A stretch of 64,000 nt of DNA from Labia minor (taxonomy: Eukaryota > Arthropoda > Insecta > Dermaptera > Spongiphoridae): NCBI GenBank assembly GCA_963082975.1, contig OY720347.1:47492655-47556654 (forward strand), written 5' to 3'. Of the stretch, positions 22,740-33,895 are shown in pieces. A program made the position numbers and the translations under genes. The notes beneath the pieces are model-generated. The model ran no database searches and was not told where the DNA came from. It was given only the letters and a program-made list of their open reading frames with translations. How positions within the stretch are numbered: position 1 is the stretch's first letter; each line of letters opens with the position of its first letter.

Positions 22740-23515
22740 AAGTATTAGGTTACACAGACGACTTAAATATAATAGGAGATTCGGCAATTGTAATTATAGA
22801 TAGTGTAGAAAAATTAATTGAAGCAGGAAAACATGTGGGACTAGAAATTAATAATGCTAAAACAAAGTATTTAGTAACAGAGAGGAATAGTATTAACACA
22901 GAAAATGTTAATATACAAGATATGGAATTTGAAAATGTAGAAAAATTTAAATACTTAGGTTCTGTGATAACGAATGATAATAATATTCGAGATGAGTTTA
23001 AAGAGATGTTACAATCGGAAAGCGCCTGTTATCATGCAATAAAGGGACTTATCGCATCAAAGTTATTATCAAAGGGGATAAAAGTTAAAATATATCAAAT
23101 AATTATTTTACCGGTTGTATTATATGGGTATGAAGACTGGTCTATGACCTTAGGTGACGAGAGTAGATTTAGAATATTTGAAAATAGAATTAATATTTAT
23201 GGGCCAAAGAAAGATGAGGTCACCGGGGAATGGCAAAGATTGCATAACGAGGGATTGCATGACCTCTATGCATCTCCAGATATAGTTAGAATTATAAAAT
23301 CGAGAAGGCTACGATGGGCAGGACACGTAGCTAGAATAGGAGAAGATAGAATGGCAATAAATATATTGGTAGGGAGACCGAGTGGGAAACGTCCACTTGG
23401 AAGTCCAAGATGGGAGAGGATAGGGAAGGTTGTGGCTCAGAATAGGAATACTTGGAGGGGTGTGGTTGCTGCGGCCAAGAACTTTCGAGTTCCGTTGAGT
23501 CACATAGATATATAT
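22740..23515 (+). mobile_element. RTE-like LINE, 5'-truncated (RT C-terminal half)
   Basis: The copy begins within the reverse transcriptase at a YTDD form of the catalytic YADD box (GYTDDLNIIGD, about 22748) and continues through the thumb to the C-terminal domain, ending near a (TA)n tail at 23505-23520. It is the best-preserved member of a family represented by six or more fragments here. The absence of the endonuclease and RT fingers/palm makes it dead. 5' truncation and a simple-repeat 3' tail are usual for RTE-type retrotransposition. Confidence 0.75.
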
Positions 23516-23602
23516 ATATTAATCTTTAAAATTTATATTGTTCTGATAACATTTAGCGTATATCTATTTCCGCTTTTGACCACCACATGTCTTAAAAATT
23601 AA
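22835..23602 (+). pseudogene. LINE reverse transcriptase C-terminal fragment
   Basis: An open frame of 255 codons. Visible blocks are GLEINNAKTKYLV (after the catalytic box), KFKYLGSVITND (primer grip/thumb region), LPVVLYGYEDWSM (matching the LYGSETW motif of many LINEs), and the C-terminal RRLRWAGHVARIGEDRM then GRPSGKRPLGSPRW. The last two are characteristic of RTE-like elements and their relatives in arthropods. The reading frame is intact here, but the protein lacks the endonuclease and most of the polymerase, and the last ~30 residues are read-through into flanking AT-rich DNA. The initial ATG is not a genuine start. Confidence 0.8.
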
Positions 23603-23625
23603 AACATTTTTGGTCCATGTAACTA

Positions 23626-23923
23626 TAGTCGGGGAGGTAAGAGTTGGTGCATGAGCGGTGGAGGTCAGGAGAGGCGGGGCTCTTTTAAATTAATAATACA
23701 AAAAACAACACAGTAACTAACTAACTACTTAAAACTAACTAACTACTTAAAAGAGAATAAATATAAAAAACAGCATAGAACGCATTAATAGCACAACCCA
23801 CCAATCATAGAAACAAACAATAAAGTAGCGTAGTGTGGTTTTGTAGGAATGGTAGGAGCAAGCGCGGGAACTGCTTGACCGAGGTGGGGTCGACCCATGC
23901 ACCAATTCTTATCTCCTCGACTA
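23626..23923. mobile_element. Terminal-inverted-repeat element (298 bp)
   Basis: The left end TAGTCGGGGAGGTAAGAGTT continues into GGTGCATG, and the complement of the right end, TAGTCGAGGAGATAAGAATT, also continues into GGTGCATG; three mismatches in about 28 bp. The middle is AT-rich with a short tandem duplication of 'actaactaactacttaaa' (about 23715-23750). No coding capacity. I could not fix a clear target duplication, so the superfamily is undetermined. Confidence 0.65.
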
Positions 23924-24735
23924 AACTCTAATGAATTCTGTATTCAAGTCATCAGACAATTATACCCAAAATATCGTCAGCATTATTATTAACAAATATT
24001 AATGATAACTAAATTCTTACAGAAGATATTTTTTTAAATAATAATAGAATAATAAAAATTTTAATTTAACAAATAATAGATATCAATAAAATAACATAGA
24101 TAAAATATACATTACCAATTTGCAATGCAATATCAGTCGATTCGATTTCGTGATATGTAAACACAACGAGAGAACAATTTATCCACGAGTCTCTGCCTCT
24201 TCAACAGCACTCCAATGCAACCGATTTTGATTCACTCCCTATCATTGACCAGGTCATTTGATTTATTTATTTAGGAACTAGTTTAGAATCAACAACATTC
24301 ATCGAAAATAAACTAATCGATGAAGATTTTCTTTTGACAAAATAAAAAGTTTAATCGACATTTTTAATATCTTTAATAATATTGATTCGTTTTGATAATA
24401 TAAAATTAAAAAATAATATTAATATTATTAAATAAAAAATGTAAATCAATCAATAAATTTATTTTAACTTTTATTAATAGAAATTAAATTTTATGGAAAT
24501 GTACGAGAAATAATTAATTATAAATATTAAATAAATCATAATCAATTCTTAATTAGTAAATTTATGTAAAAGATAGAAATGTTAATAGCAGAATCCCTGG
24601 AAAAGTGTTAGATTGTTCAATGGAAATATTTCGAATATACACCATTTATATTAATTTCTACTGAAAATAATCAAATATACTAAGATATAGAAATTATTTT
24701 AATTAAATATAATAATCTATCTTTCTCTGTAGTTT
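23924..24735. other. AT-rich unannotated DNA
   Basis: Mostly AT-rich. A more complex patch at 24120-24260 has no open frame. Nothing assigned. Confidence 0.4.
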
Positions 24736-24737
24736 TA

Positions 24738-24870
24738 AGGAACTTGTAAGTTTATGGCTGCAGCAACTACACTCCTCCAAACATTCCTATCCTGATACAC
24801 TCCTCCAAACATCCCTATCCTGAGCTACTCTCTTTCAACTTCCATTCATTCCCAATTCCTTCAAGTTCTT
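24738..24870 (-). mobile_element. RTE-like LINE 3'-end relic with internal duplication
   Basis: The complement of this stretch matches the LINE 3' end (the block corresponding to AQNRNTWRGVVAAA). About 27 bases ('acactcctccaaaca' to 'ctatcctga') are tandemly duplicated. Short, dead fragment. Confidence 0.5.
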
Positions 24871-26015
24871 CGTAAAAATAGACTTTTTTACTATTATTAT
24901 GGTGTGTGTGTGTGATTTTAATTTACATCTATTTCATGCCCAATTACTTCATCATCAAGGCTAAGTCAAATTTGATGACAAACAAAAAAGTAAAATTTGT
25001 ATCTTATTAATAAAATTTAAAACCGATAATCAATAATTTTTAAATTTAAATCTATAATAAAATAATTTGAAAAATAAAAAAAAAAATTAAGAAAATTATA
25101 TATTAAATAATCCGATAATTAAAAAAAATCATACATTTTTACTTTTATTAGAAATATTATAATTTATAATTATGAATCTGAGAGCTAAAGAAATTTTTTT
25201 TTTTAATTTTTGTCAAAAGAATTATTTCTGATTAAAAATATAATGCTTATCAGAAATAATTGATTGAATGATAAAACTTTTAGTATATTAAACTTTTTTA
25301 ACAACATTTTGAATTTATTTATTCATAATCATTAAGTAGAGTAAACGTGTAGGGCATTACTAATTTGCAAAGAAACTATTTTTAAACCTTGAAGTTAGTT
25401 AATAATAAATCACCCATTATTGAGTGTTCACTTCTCCCTGTCTTTCTTCAATTTCATTGCTTCACTCTATTTCTTTTCTCTTCTTTTTTATCACTCGAGA
25501 ATCCTAAATATTTTAAATCTTAATCTTACTTCAAAGTTCACCAGTCTAGCTGGTAATCCTTAATTCTTTTCTTAAGCAATTGTAACATTCATGAAGCATG
25601 AAAATCTATTTTTCTGAAAAAAAGTTTCTTCCATAATATATGTATGATAAATTAAACAAAAATTCTTTATAATAAATAATTAATTATTTTATAAATATAA
25701 TTGATATACACATATCTATATATTTAATACGACAGTGTCCGTCTGTACGCAAAAAACTCCAGAGCCTAAACTACAAGGAGTAAGGTAACCAAATTTTTCT
25801 GAGGTGAAGGGTACCTCAAATGAGATGAAAAATAAAAAAGAAATTAGAATCTTAGGTAACTCCTGAGCTGAGCTGCGGGTGTTCCATTTTCCAGAAATAT
25901 ATATAAAGGAGAGTTTGTATGAATGTAATTTGTTTACTTTTTTGCTGTCATAGAAACAGATATATATATAATTAGAACCTCTCTCTCTCCCTCTATTTAA
26001 AATTTTAAAAAATGG
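24871..26015. other. AT-rich unannotated DNA
   Basis: AT-rich. A slightly more complex patch at 25740-25920 ('tccgtctgtacgcaaaaaac') could be a decayed repeat. No gene. Confidence 0.4.
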
Positions 26016-26019
26016 AGTG

Positions 26020-26890
26020 TTCTAGCCAGGTAAATGAATTGGACTGGAAGAGGAGACATGTGATTAGAGAAATTGGGGAAAAATCAACCAAGATGTAATT
26101 AAACAAAAAATTTCAAGAATTATGCTACGGATACTACTTACATCAAATTAACATACAAAATGTAGAATTTGAAAAAGTATAAATATTTAAATACTTAGAA
26201 GAATTTAAATCGACGTTGTAATTGAGTAACGCCTGATTTTATGCAGTAAAGGGGCTTATCTCATCAAAGAGGATCAAAATTAAAATATATAAAACAATTA
26301 TTTTTCATGTCGATCGATGACTAGGGTGGCCATATTTCGAAAACACCAAACCGGGACAAACGGTATACCTTTTTTTTAGAACTAAATTGAAAAAATTTTG
26401 AAAAAAAAATTACGAAATGTCCTCAATATTGAAAAAACGGGACAGTATATAGACTCTCCCGAAGTTTGAGACAGAGCACCTAAAGACGGGACGTTTGGTC
26501 ACCCTATCGATGACTCTGGGAGACGAGAGTAGATTTAGAGTATTTGTGAGATTAATATTGTTCGCAGCATTTATAGGCCAAAGGAAGATGAGGTCACAGG
26601 GGGATGGCGGAGATGGCATAACGAGAAACAATGTCCAGATATAGTTAAGGTTAAATCCAGAAGGCTGGGATGGGAAGGCGACGTGGTTGGAATTGGAGAA
26701 ACTAGAAATTGGGAGAAACCGATTGGGAAACATCCGGTAGAAGACCAAGGACGCGGTGGTTGGACAATGAAGGAAGGGACATGGGAGAGATGGGACAGGG
26801 TAGGATTTGGTTGTAGCTCAGGATAGGGACGCTTAAAGAAATGTGGATGTTGCGGCTAAGAACTTTCGAAAACTGTAGAGACACAGAGTT
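26020..26890 (+). mobile_element. RTE-like LINE relic, interrupted by a MITE
   Basis: A decayed copy of the family at 22740-23515. It preserves 'aaaatgtagaatttgaaaaa', the 'gcagtaaaggggcttatctc' block and, after the nested MITE, 'tgactctgggagacgagagt' (matching MTLGDES). Then come the WAGHVARIGE-like and GRPxGK-like blocks and a final 'gctaagaactttcg'. Stops and frameshifts are frequent. The minus-strand ORFs at 26410-26748 and 26702-26911 are shadows of this relic. Confidence 0.7.
26322..26506. mobile_element. hAT-like MITE (185 bp) inside the LINE relic
   Basis: Ends TAGGGTGGCCATATTTCG and CGTTTGGTCACCCTA form a short inverted repeat (TAGGGTGRCCA). The element is flanked by a perfect 8-bp duplication TCGATGAC (26314-26321; 26507-26514). 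Removing the element and one duplication restores LINE text aligned with the 22.7-kb copy, so both boundaries are well supported. Confidence 0.85.
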
Positions 26891-26964
26891 TGATAAATAT
26901 AACATATACAATAATAATATATAAATAATTTACTGATTAAATTAAAATATTTTTTACAAGAAAA

Positions 26965-27121
26965 CAAATACATGTCTTATCTACTTATACTGATTGAAAC
27001 AAAATGGATGAAAACCTTTTACATACAGACTTTCAATCAAATACAATGTATCACTCGGGGGTACAGGGGGCGGAGCCCCCGTCTAGGTGTGAAGAGCGCC
27101 GTAGGCGCTCGGAGCAGCTAG
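26965..27121 (+). mobile_element. Helitron 3' terminus
   Basis: The end reads GAGCGCC-GTA-GGCGCTC (27094-27110), a perfect 7-bp-stem hairpin, then GGAGCAG and CTAG (27118-27121), followed by T. A terminal CTRR preceded by a hairpin and insertion next to T are the hallmarks of Helitron 3' ends. A second palindrome GGGGGCGGAGCCCCC lies at 27066-27080. The conserved region begins near 'aaaaccttttacatacagac'. No Rep/helicase frame and no 5' TC end were identified, so this is a non-autonomous or truncated copy. Related ends are at 14255-14345 and 37717-37790. Confidence 0.7.
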
Positions 27122-27122
27122 T

Positions 27123-29488
27123 TATATATTATTCTATCAATATAAATTGTACATATTGTTAACTCTACATAGTTTATTATAATCATAATTAACAAAAAAT
27201 ATTCTAAGAATAATAATATCCGATTGGCGGATGTATTTTCATTTTCCATTAAATTAGTTTCCCTGCTGATTCCATATGATTTATGTTTGCTTTTCCGTTT
27301 ATCAAGTTTCATAATATTCCATGTCATTACATGATTCGCGCAACACCCTTTGGATGTTTACATAGAAAGAGAGTAGTTAAATTTCTGTTTTTGATATTCA
27401 TCAAATTAAACTTAGCAAAACAAGAAAAGTTTATAATTACAAAAAAATAAAAATAAAAATAAAATAAAAAAAATATTAAAAAAAAAATCATAGAATCAAA
27501 AAGTAAATAAATTTTTTCACGTTGTGAGTTAATTAATGAACATATTTACACATGTATATAAACCAAACAAATTCTTCTTGAAACTTTTAAAAATATAATT
27601 ATTTATAATCCTATAAATTAATGTAAATAAGTAGGCATGAAATTTTTTTTTTTTTTATATTATAATATAAGTATAAGTTATTTTATTTTTAATATTATAA
27701 AAATTACTTTCAACCTTACCTTTACGTTTTTTTTATCATGAGAAGTTGTTCATTATTTCAGATAAATCAGCAATTATTTTAATATTTTTGTATGTTTTTG
27801 AAAATTAATGGTTTCGGAATAATAATCACTTGAAAAAAGATATATTCATGAAAATACACTCTAATCTGATAGGAAGGGCGGGCGAGAAGGGTCAGAAAAT
27901 GACTAATTTTCGATAATTCTGGGGAAGCAAGAGTAATTAACTTAATTATGTTTAAGAATAATTTCATTCAATAATATTGTATCACAATTCATTCTGAATA
28001 TTTTCTTTTAAAATAATTATGTCTTTCTTCTTATCAATTATATTTAGGTTGGATATATATTTACTATTAATACGGTCTAACTAAACTTTTTTCTTAGACC
28101 CCTAAGCAAGTAAATATTAAATTAAATATTTTAATGAAATTCTGAAAATTCAATTGAGCCATTAATTATATTTAATATTTCTTTTCCTTAATATATTTTA
28201 AATAAAAGCATTCAACCTCTTTTTCCATTTTTTTTTTTTGTATAATAATCTTAGATTCTATTAATAAATTATAATAATATTTATAAATTTAATAAAAATG
28301 TTTTAAAAATAAATTCTAATTTAATAATGTTTATTTTGTACAAGATTAATTATATTGTTATTAAGTATATTATTATTTTATATGTAATTTATTCCATATT
28401 TTAAGATCTTACAAATAAGAAACTGACAGACGGGTGAATGATGATGACATTAAACTCTAATGACTTACAAATAGTATTGAATAACCTTCAATTATTTATT
28501 TCACCTATTATACTAGTAATTGTAGGTTTTTCGATTAAGTAAACAATAAAATTTTATATATTTTAAAAACAAGACAATATAAACAACCAACTTTATTTTT
28601 TATTTACTCAAGAGCATGAATCAAGTAAAAATTCATATTCTTAGAAATAATTAATCTCTGAAATATCTTTAAAATTATCTTTAATTATTATATAATATAA
28701 ATTTAAATATTTTAAATACTACTAAAAGCAACGCATTTGATTACAATAAATAAATAATTGATTAATTTTTAATTAATGTTCCACTTATAATGTGTAAATC
28801 GATTCTTTTTTAATAAGGACAATTTATATGATCGTGGGAATGTGTTTTGAAGTTAGTCGATCATTCATTTGGTATTATAGACACAATCCATGTCAATAAC
28901 ATATCTAACTCTAGAGTAGTAGTGATGAATGATGATTATGTTCGTTGGGCACTAACCCCGATTGGGAACTCATGTACTGAGATGATCCGAATAATTAGTA
29001 GCGTGCGGAATAGAACTATTCATCACTAAAATTTGAAGGGTATTATTATTGATGACATTGCTGTAGAAAATCTATCGAAGATGCTTATTTAATATACTAC
29101 TAAAAGCAAAGAGATTATTTTATATCTGCATTTGATTTCAATAAAATATGTACATATATATGTACATACATTTCCAGTTTCCCCATTTTGATTGAATAGA
29201 TTAGCAAATAAATAAGTTTATAATAGTTCATCACAATTTATTAATATAAGTAAACAATAAATCATTACAGGAAATAACAAAATCAATTATTCATGGAAAT
29301 ATCTACTGACAAAATTTATAAACAATTATTTTAGTAGTGTAATTATTTTAATTTAAAATTATTGTCAATAATAAATATTAATTTAAAGATAAAGAAGATA
29401 TATTGTCATTTTTTTTTCAATCCTATATTATGTGTGTAATAAAAATAATACAAGGGAAATTAATAATACAATAAATTTAATTATATAT
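27123..29488. other. AT-rich unannotated DNA
   Basis: About 2.4 kb of AT-rich sequence. Open frames at 27118-27327 (minus), 27779-27967 (minus) and 28847-29029 (plus) show no domain. The last lies in a slightly more complex patch (28830-29040) that could be a decayed repeat. Nothing firm. Confidence 0.4.
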
Positions 29489-29518
29489 ATTATATAAATA
29501 AAAGATACTAAAATCTTA

Positions 29519-30646
29519 ATGGGGGACTTCAATGCACAGATTGGAAAAGAAAAAGAATTTCAAGCTACGGTAGGAAAATACCCTGCTCACAGATTCACGA
29601 ACAGGAACAGGATGAGGCTAATTGAACTATGTCAGCTTAACAATTTAAAATTAATGTCCACCTCTCTAAGGAAAGTACCAAAGAAGTTGAAGACGTGGAG
29701 ATCCCCAAATAAAAATCTTGGTGAATATCAAATTGATCATGTGGCAATCTCATGGCCGTCCTGGAAAGAAATACATGACGTACAAGTACGGAAAGGAACA
29801 AATATAGATTCCGACCATTACTTAGTACGAATTAAAATGAAATTCACTCCGAAGAAAATCTACCCAAATAAGAATAACATCCAGAAATTTGACATATCTA
29901 AAGTTAAAAATAACGATGTGTTGGAAAATAAACCCGCAAACACCTGGGAAAAATTCCGTGAGAAGATCATCCAGAAAGCCAAAGAACTGGTCCCATTGAA
30001 AAGAAGCTCGAAACACCCGTGGTGGAACGTGGAGTGTGAAAAGGCAATAGAGGAAAGGAAGAATGCCTTTCAGAAGTATAATAGTAGTAAGACCGGGGTG
30101 AGATTGTGGGGGTTTTACGAAGCAAGAAAAAGAGCAGCAAAAATCATAAGGCAGGTCAAGAGGAGATATGTTAAAGAACAACTAGAAGAAATGGAAGAGA
30201 ATTCTCGAACTAACAACTCGAGGAAATTCTACAGAATGTTCAAAGAGAAAATTCAAGGCTACAATCCCCAAAATCTGAGCTTTAGAACGCCAAAAGGTAA
30301 CCCAGCTCTAACCGACCGGGAAAACTGTAAAGAACTGGCGAAATACTTTAACAAGCTCCTTAACTGTCCAACACCGGCTAATAGATTTCCCAAAGAGGCA
30401 CCCATGGTCTGCGCTCCGGCTTCATCACCTCCAACACGAGAAGAAATTCAAGGGCATATATATAAATTAAAGAACAACAAAGCACCAGGCGAAGATTCCA
30501 TTATCGCAGAATTGCTAAAGAACATCGGACCAAGCTCACTTGAAGAACTCACGCTGATAATAAGAGAGATTTGGCAAAGCGAGAAATTACCGGGCTCATT
30601 GACACCGGCTCAAAGTTTATGGGAGAAATATCAGACGCTTTCATAA
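29519..30646 (+). pseudogene. LINE endonuclease + RT fingers fragment
   Basis: The 375-codon frame starts inside the apurinic-like endonuclease: GDFNA (residues 2-6, catalytic D/N), QIDH (71-74) and SDH (98-100, catalytic D and H). A linker rich in lysine and arginine follows, then the start of RT with NNKAPGEDSI (about residues 318-328). After EKLPG (codon near 30590) the frame passes across a deletion junction into an unrelated frame and stops. The N-terminal part of the endonuclease is missing. The preceding genomic codons read TKIL, so the domain continued upstream in the parent. The protein is not functional. Confidence 0.85.
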
Positions 30647-31656
30647 TAGGAACCGGTGTCAGACAGGGAGATGGGCTTTCGCCACTTCTCTTCAATATAG
30701 TCTTGGATAAAGTCATTCGGGAATGGGAGAAGGAGCTGAAAAATCAGAACTACTGGCAGCCTATACGATTAGGAAGACAGAGAGATAACATCGAGATGAC
30801 ATGCTTGGCATTCGCAGATGACCTGGCAATTCTGGCCGAGAACGAAGCCACGGCAATAAAACAAGTAAATGTCCTCAAAGAGTGTGCAGAGAGAGTGGGC
30901 CTACAAATCTCCTTTGAAAAGACAGAATTCCTTGCATTTAAAAGCAATCTTCAGGGTCTGGAAACGGAATACGGGAGAATTGAAAGTGTGCCATATTTCA
31001 AATACCTGGGTGAAATAATTGAACCTTCAGGGAAAGAAAAAGAGGCACTAAAAAGTCGGCTACTGAAACTCAAGAGAGCGTACGGAAAAATTCAAAACAT
31101 CTACAATAAAAAGTGCCTATCTAAGAAAACGAAAGTTAGACATTATAACACGGTCATTAAAGCAGGAATTCTATATGCCAGCGAAACCCTTTCCCTCATT
31201 AGAAAAGGCGACCTGGAGAACATACTGAAATAAGAAAGAAAAATAATGAGGAAAATACTCGGTCCTGTAAGAACAGAAGAAGGGTATAGAATGAGATCTA
31301 GGGTAGAAACGGACGAACTCTCGAACTTAGCGGCGGATATGCGCAAAAAGAGAATAAAGTTCTATGGCCATATATCAAGACTTTCTCCGGAAAGATTGAC
31401 GAACAAGATCCTGGTCTACTCCAGAAAACTAAAAAATGTCCAATGGATAAGAGAGGTGAACAAAGACCTTGAAAGAGCAGGAATCGACCCAGCCGAAGCA
31501 GCTGATAGAAGTGTGTACAGGAGAAAGATCGAGGAATGGAAGATCGAGCCAGAAAGAGAAACAGTAAAAAGAACGGGAACGAAATGGTCTGAAGAACGAA
31601 AAAAGGCCCACAGTGAAAAAATGAAAGACATCTGGCGAGCAAAGAAGAATATGTAG
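30595..31656 (+). pseudogene. LINE RT palm/thumb and C-terminal domain fragment
   Basis: After the deletion the RT resumes in another frame with GVRQGDGLSPLLFN (motif B), then CLAFADDLAIL (motif C, the FADD catalytic box) and FKYLGEII (thumb). A TAA at 31231-31233 interrupts it. The same frame continues from 31246 as a basic C-terminal region containing FYGHISRLSPERL, ending at a TAG at 31654-31656. The region carrying the first catalytic aspartate (motif A) is absent, about 100-140 residues by comparison with usual RT spacing. Several minus-strand ORFs here are shadows. Confidence 0.85.
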
Positions 31657-31747
31657 ATTGATTAGAGAAATGTATAGAAGAAGAATGGGAGCTTTGCGTG
31701 ATCCAAGACGGTCCATACGCAATTAATTAATTAATTATATAAATAAA

Positions 31748-33674
31748 CGATATATATAAAATTAAAAAGTTTTTAATAGTCTCTTTGAATTCAAAATGTC
31801 AGCTACTCAAAAATTATAATAAATAAGAATTTAATAAATGTCATAGGTTATTCTTTTGGTTGATTTCCTAAAAACAAATATGTACTAGAAAAGAGAAATT
31901 TTATATTTTACAAAAATATATAATTGAATCTTGTTGAAAACTCATATATATTTATTTATATTTGAAATTGTAGTTTATTTTCATTTATCCAGTAATTCCA
32001 TTAACACAAAATAGTTTAGAATTAGAAAAAGAGAAAAATTGTAACTAGAATTCATTGTTTCTTCATGAAAAAAAGACAAAGAGATTAGTCGGAGATATCA
32101 TAAGCTCATGTAAGGGCAGGAGCACTACATCCTGAAGTAGATCTCATCTCAAAAAGAAGGATCTACCCATTACCTTAATAAATCATACCAAGGGAAAAAA
32201 TAATATTAATCAATTCTATTTTTTCATTTTTGACTTTTTAATAAGATTGAAACTTTATATAAACTTTGAATAAAAATCATTTTTTAAATTTTAATTTTTA
32301 AAGTGTTTTAATATAATTTTCACGTTAATATTATTTTGTTTTGTAAAATCTGATTTTTTTTATCTCTTTTCTATTTATTTTCGATATTAATATTTACGAC
32401 ATTTGTTATTGCTATATTTATTATAATATTTGTATTATAATTATATTTAATTAATTATATTAAAGGCATTTGTTAATTTAACTGAGTTAAACATATTATT
32501 TGTTTTATTATTTATTTATTTTTGTCTTTTTTTTATATTAATAGTTTATATTGGACTAATGCGAATTCAATAAAATAATATATATGACAATTATGTGAAT
32601 GGCGTTTTTGATTTATTGTTGAGATAGAGAGTTAATAAAGATATTGGAAATATGATTTACGAGGGAGAGGGATTAATAAAATGTTTTTATTTCTTTAATA
32701 GAATTATCAAAAAAAAAAAAAAAAAATAGAAAATGGTATATGCAACTATCTTTGCTAAATATCAATCTGAATTTTTATATATGTATTATTTGTTGTGGTA
32801 CTAAAATTCAGCGATTCGTTTTTATGGGCAAAATGGAAATTCTCTGGAAAGACAATGCAATTTTTTGTGAATATAAAAGATTTTGTTTTTATTGCATTGC
32901 AATTAAACTAGACTTGTTTTTTTGCAATCTCAGAAGCGTATAATAATCATATACATTTAAATCATTACAATTGATGGAAACGCCTTAAAGTTAGGCAACC
33001 AATGCCTTTTTATCTAATAAAAAAACAAAACATCATGCTTTAGCGAAATTAGTAGAATTTTTTTTACAATATTTGACATTCTTTATTCATAAAAATAGTT
33101 TTTTTTTAAAATGAAATGTTTTAAATATTTTATTAGCCACAGACATTTTAAACATTATCTCTAATCTTATTATATTGACAAAAATTTTAGTAAATACATA
33201 TATTTCACATGAATTTCAACAAAGTCCCATAATGTATCATGTGGTTTTTAAGTTATTATTTTAGTTTATTAACAAACTAAATATCATTTTAGTTATATAT
33301 TTTTATATATACATAATATATTGAATTTTCAACGGAAATACTCAATTCAAGATCTCATTTAAAAACAAAAAATTCACTTTATTTGTAATGAAACATTAAT
33401 TATTTTTTTCAACTCTACAAACTATATTTACGAGTAATATTGTCATTCCCAAATGTAGCAGTCATTTTTCCTAAATTTACTCTTTTGATTTAAATTTGTT
33501 TATTTTTATTTTATTTTTATTATGAAATTTTAGAATTCGATGAATTAAATTTTAATATTAATATTAATATTAATTTTAAAATTTTGAAAATTCAAATTTT
33601 ATTAAGATAATTGTTAAAAGTGATAAAGAGGGTGACTAGTAATATATGTATATTTATATAATTACGGAAATATA

Positions 33675-33717
<43 letters not shown>

Positions 33718-33825
33718 ACCTTAACGTCAAGCCTTAATTATATAAAATATGAAGAGTATTAAAAAAATCCTGAACAACTTTTTCATTTTATATCTGAGAT
33801 TACAATTTGTGGTATATGCTCTTTT
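31748..33825. other. AT-rich unannotated DNA with a TA microsatellite
   Basis: AT-rich. A longer (TA)n tract at 33677-33712. The ORF at 32740-32943 is C/F/I-rich and chance-like. No repeat termini recognised. Confidence 0.45.
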
Positions 33826-33895
33826 GTGTTCGTCTGCTTAAGAGAGACAAAGGGTTCCCCATTCACTAATGCCGTTTTTATTTATCTATCTCCAG

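Larger units (their letters stand above)
29503..31733 (+). mobile_element. RTE-like LINE, 5'-truncated and internally deleted
   Basis: A non-LTR retrotransposon copy beginning inside the endonuclease domain and ending in an (AATT)n-like tail (about 31721-31736). An identical 14-bp string ATTATATAAATAAA flanks it (29489-29502 and 31734-31747) and is a candidate target duplication, with the caution that the string is AT-rich. The order endonuclease, RT and C-terminal domain without an RNase H, plus the short-repeat tail, fits an RTE-like clade. A deletion removes the central RT, and an in-frame stop separates the last domain. Confidence 0.82.
10074..33895 (+). other. Putative 23.8-kb first intron
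   Basis: It starts GTGACA and ends with a pyrimidine-rich TTTTTATTTATCTATCTCCAG preceded by a CTAAT branch-site-like motif. Phase 1 on both sides. It contains two GC islands, a SINE, an intact-looking hAT transposon, several LINE copies, a Helitron end and long AT-rich tracts. Such a transposon-laden first intron between a signal-peptide exon and the first domain exon is common in arthropods. The pairing of the two exons is inference and needs transcript support. Confidence 0.4.

Noticed and set aside
31298..31722. Three minus-strand ORFs rich in F, L and S
   Set aside because: Shadows of the lysine-rich LINE C-terminal domain on the opposite strand.
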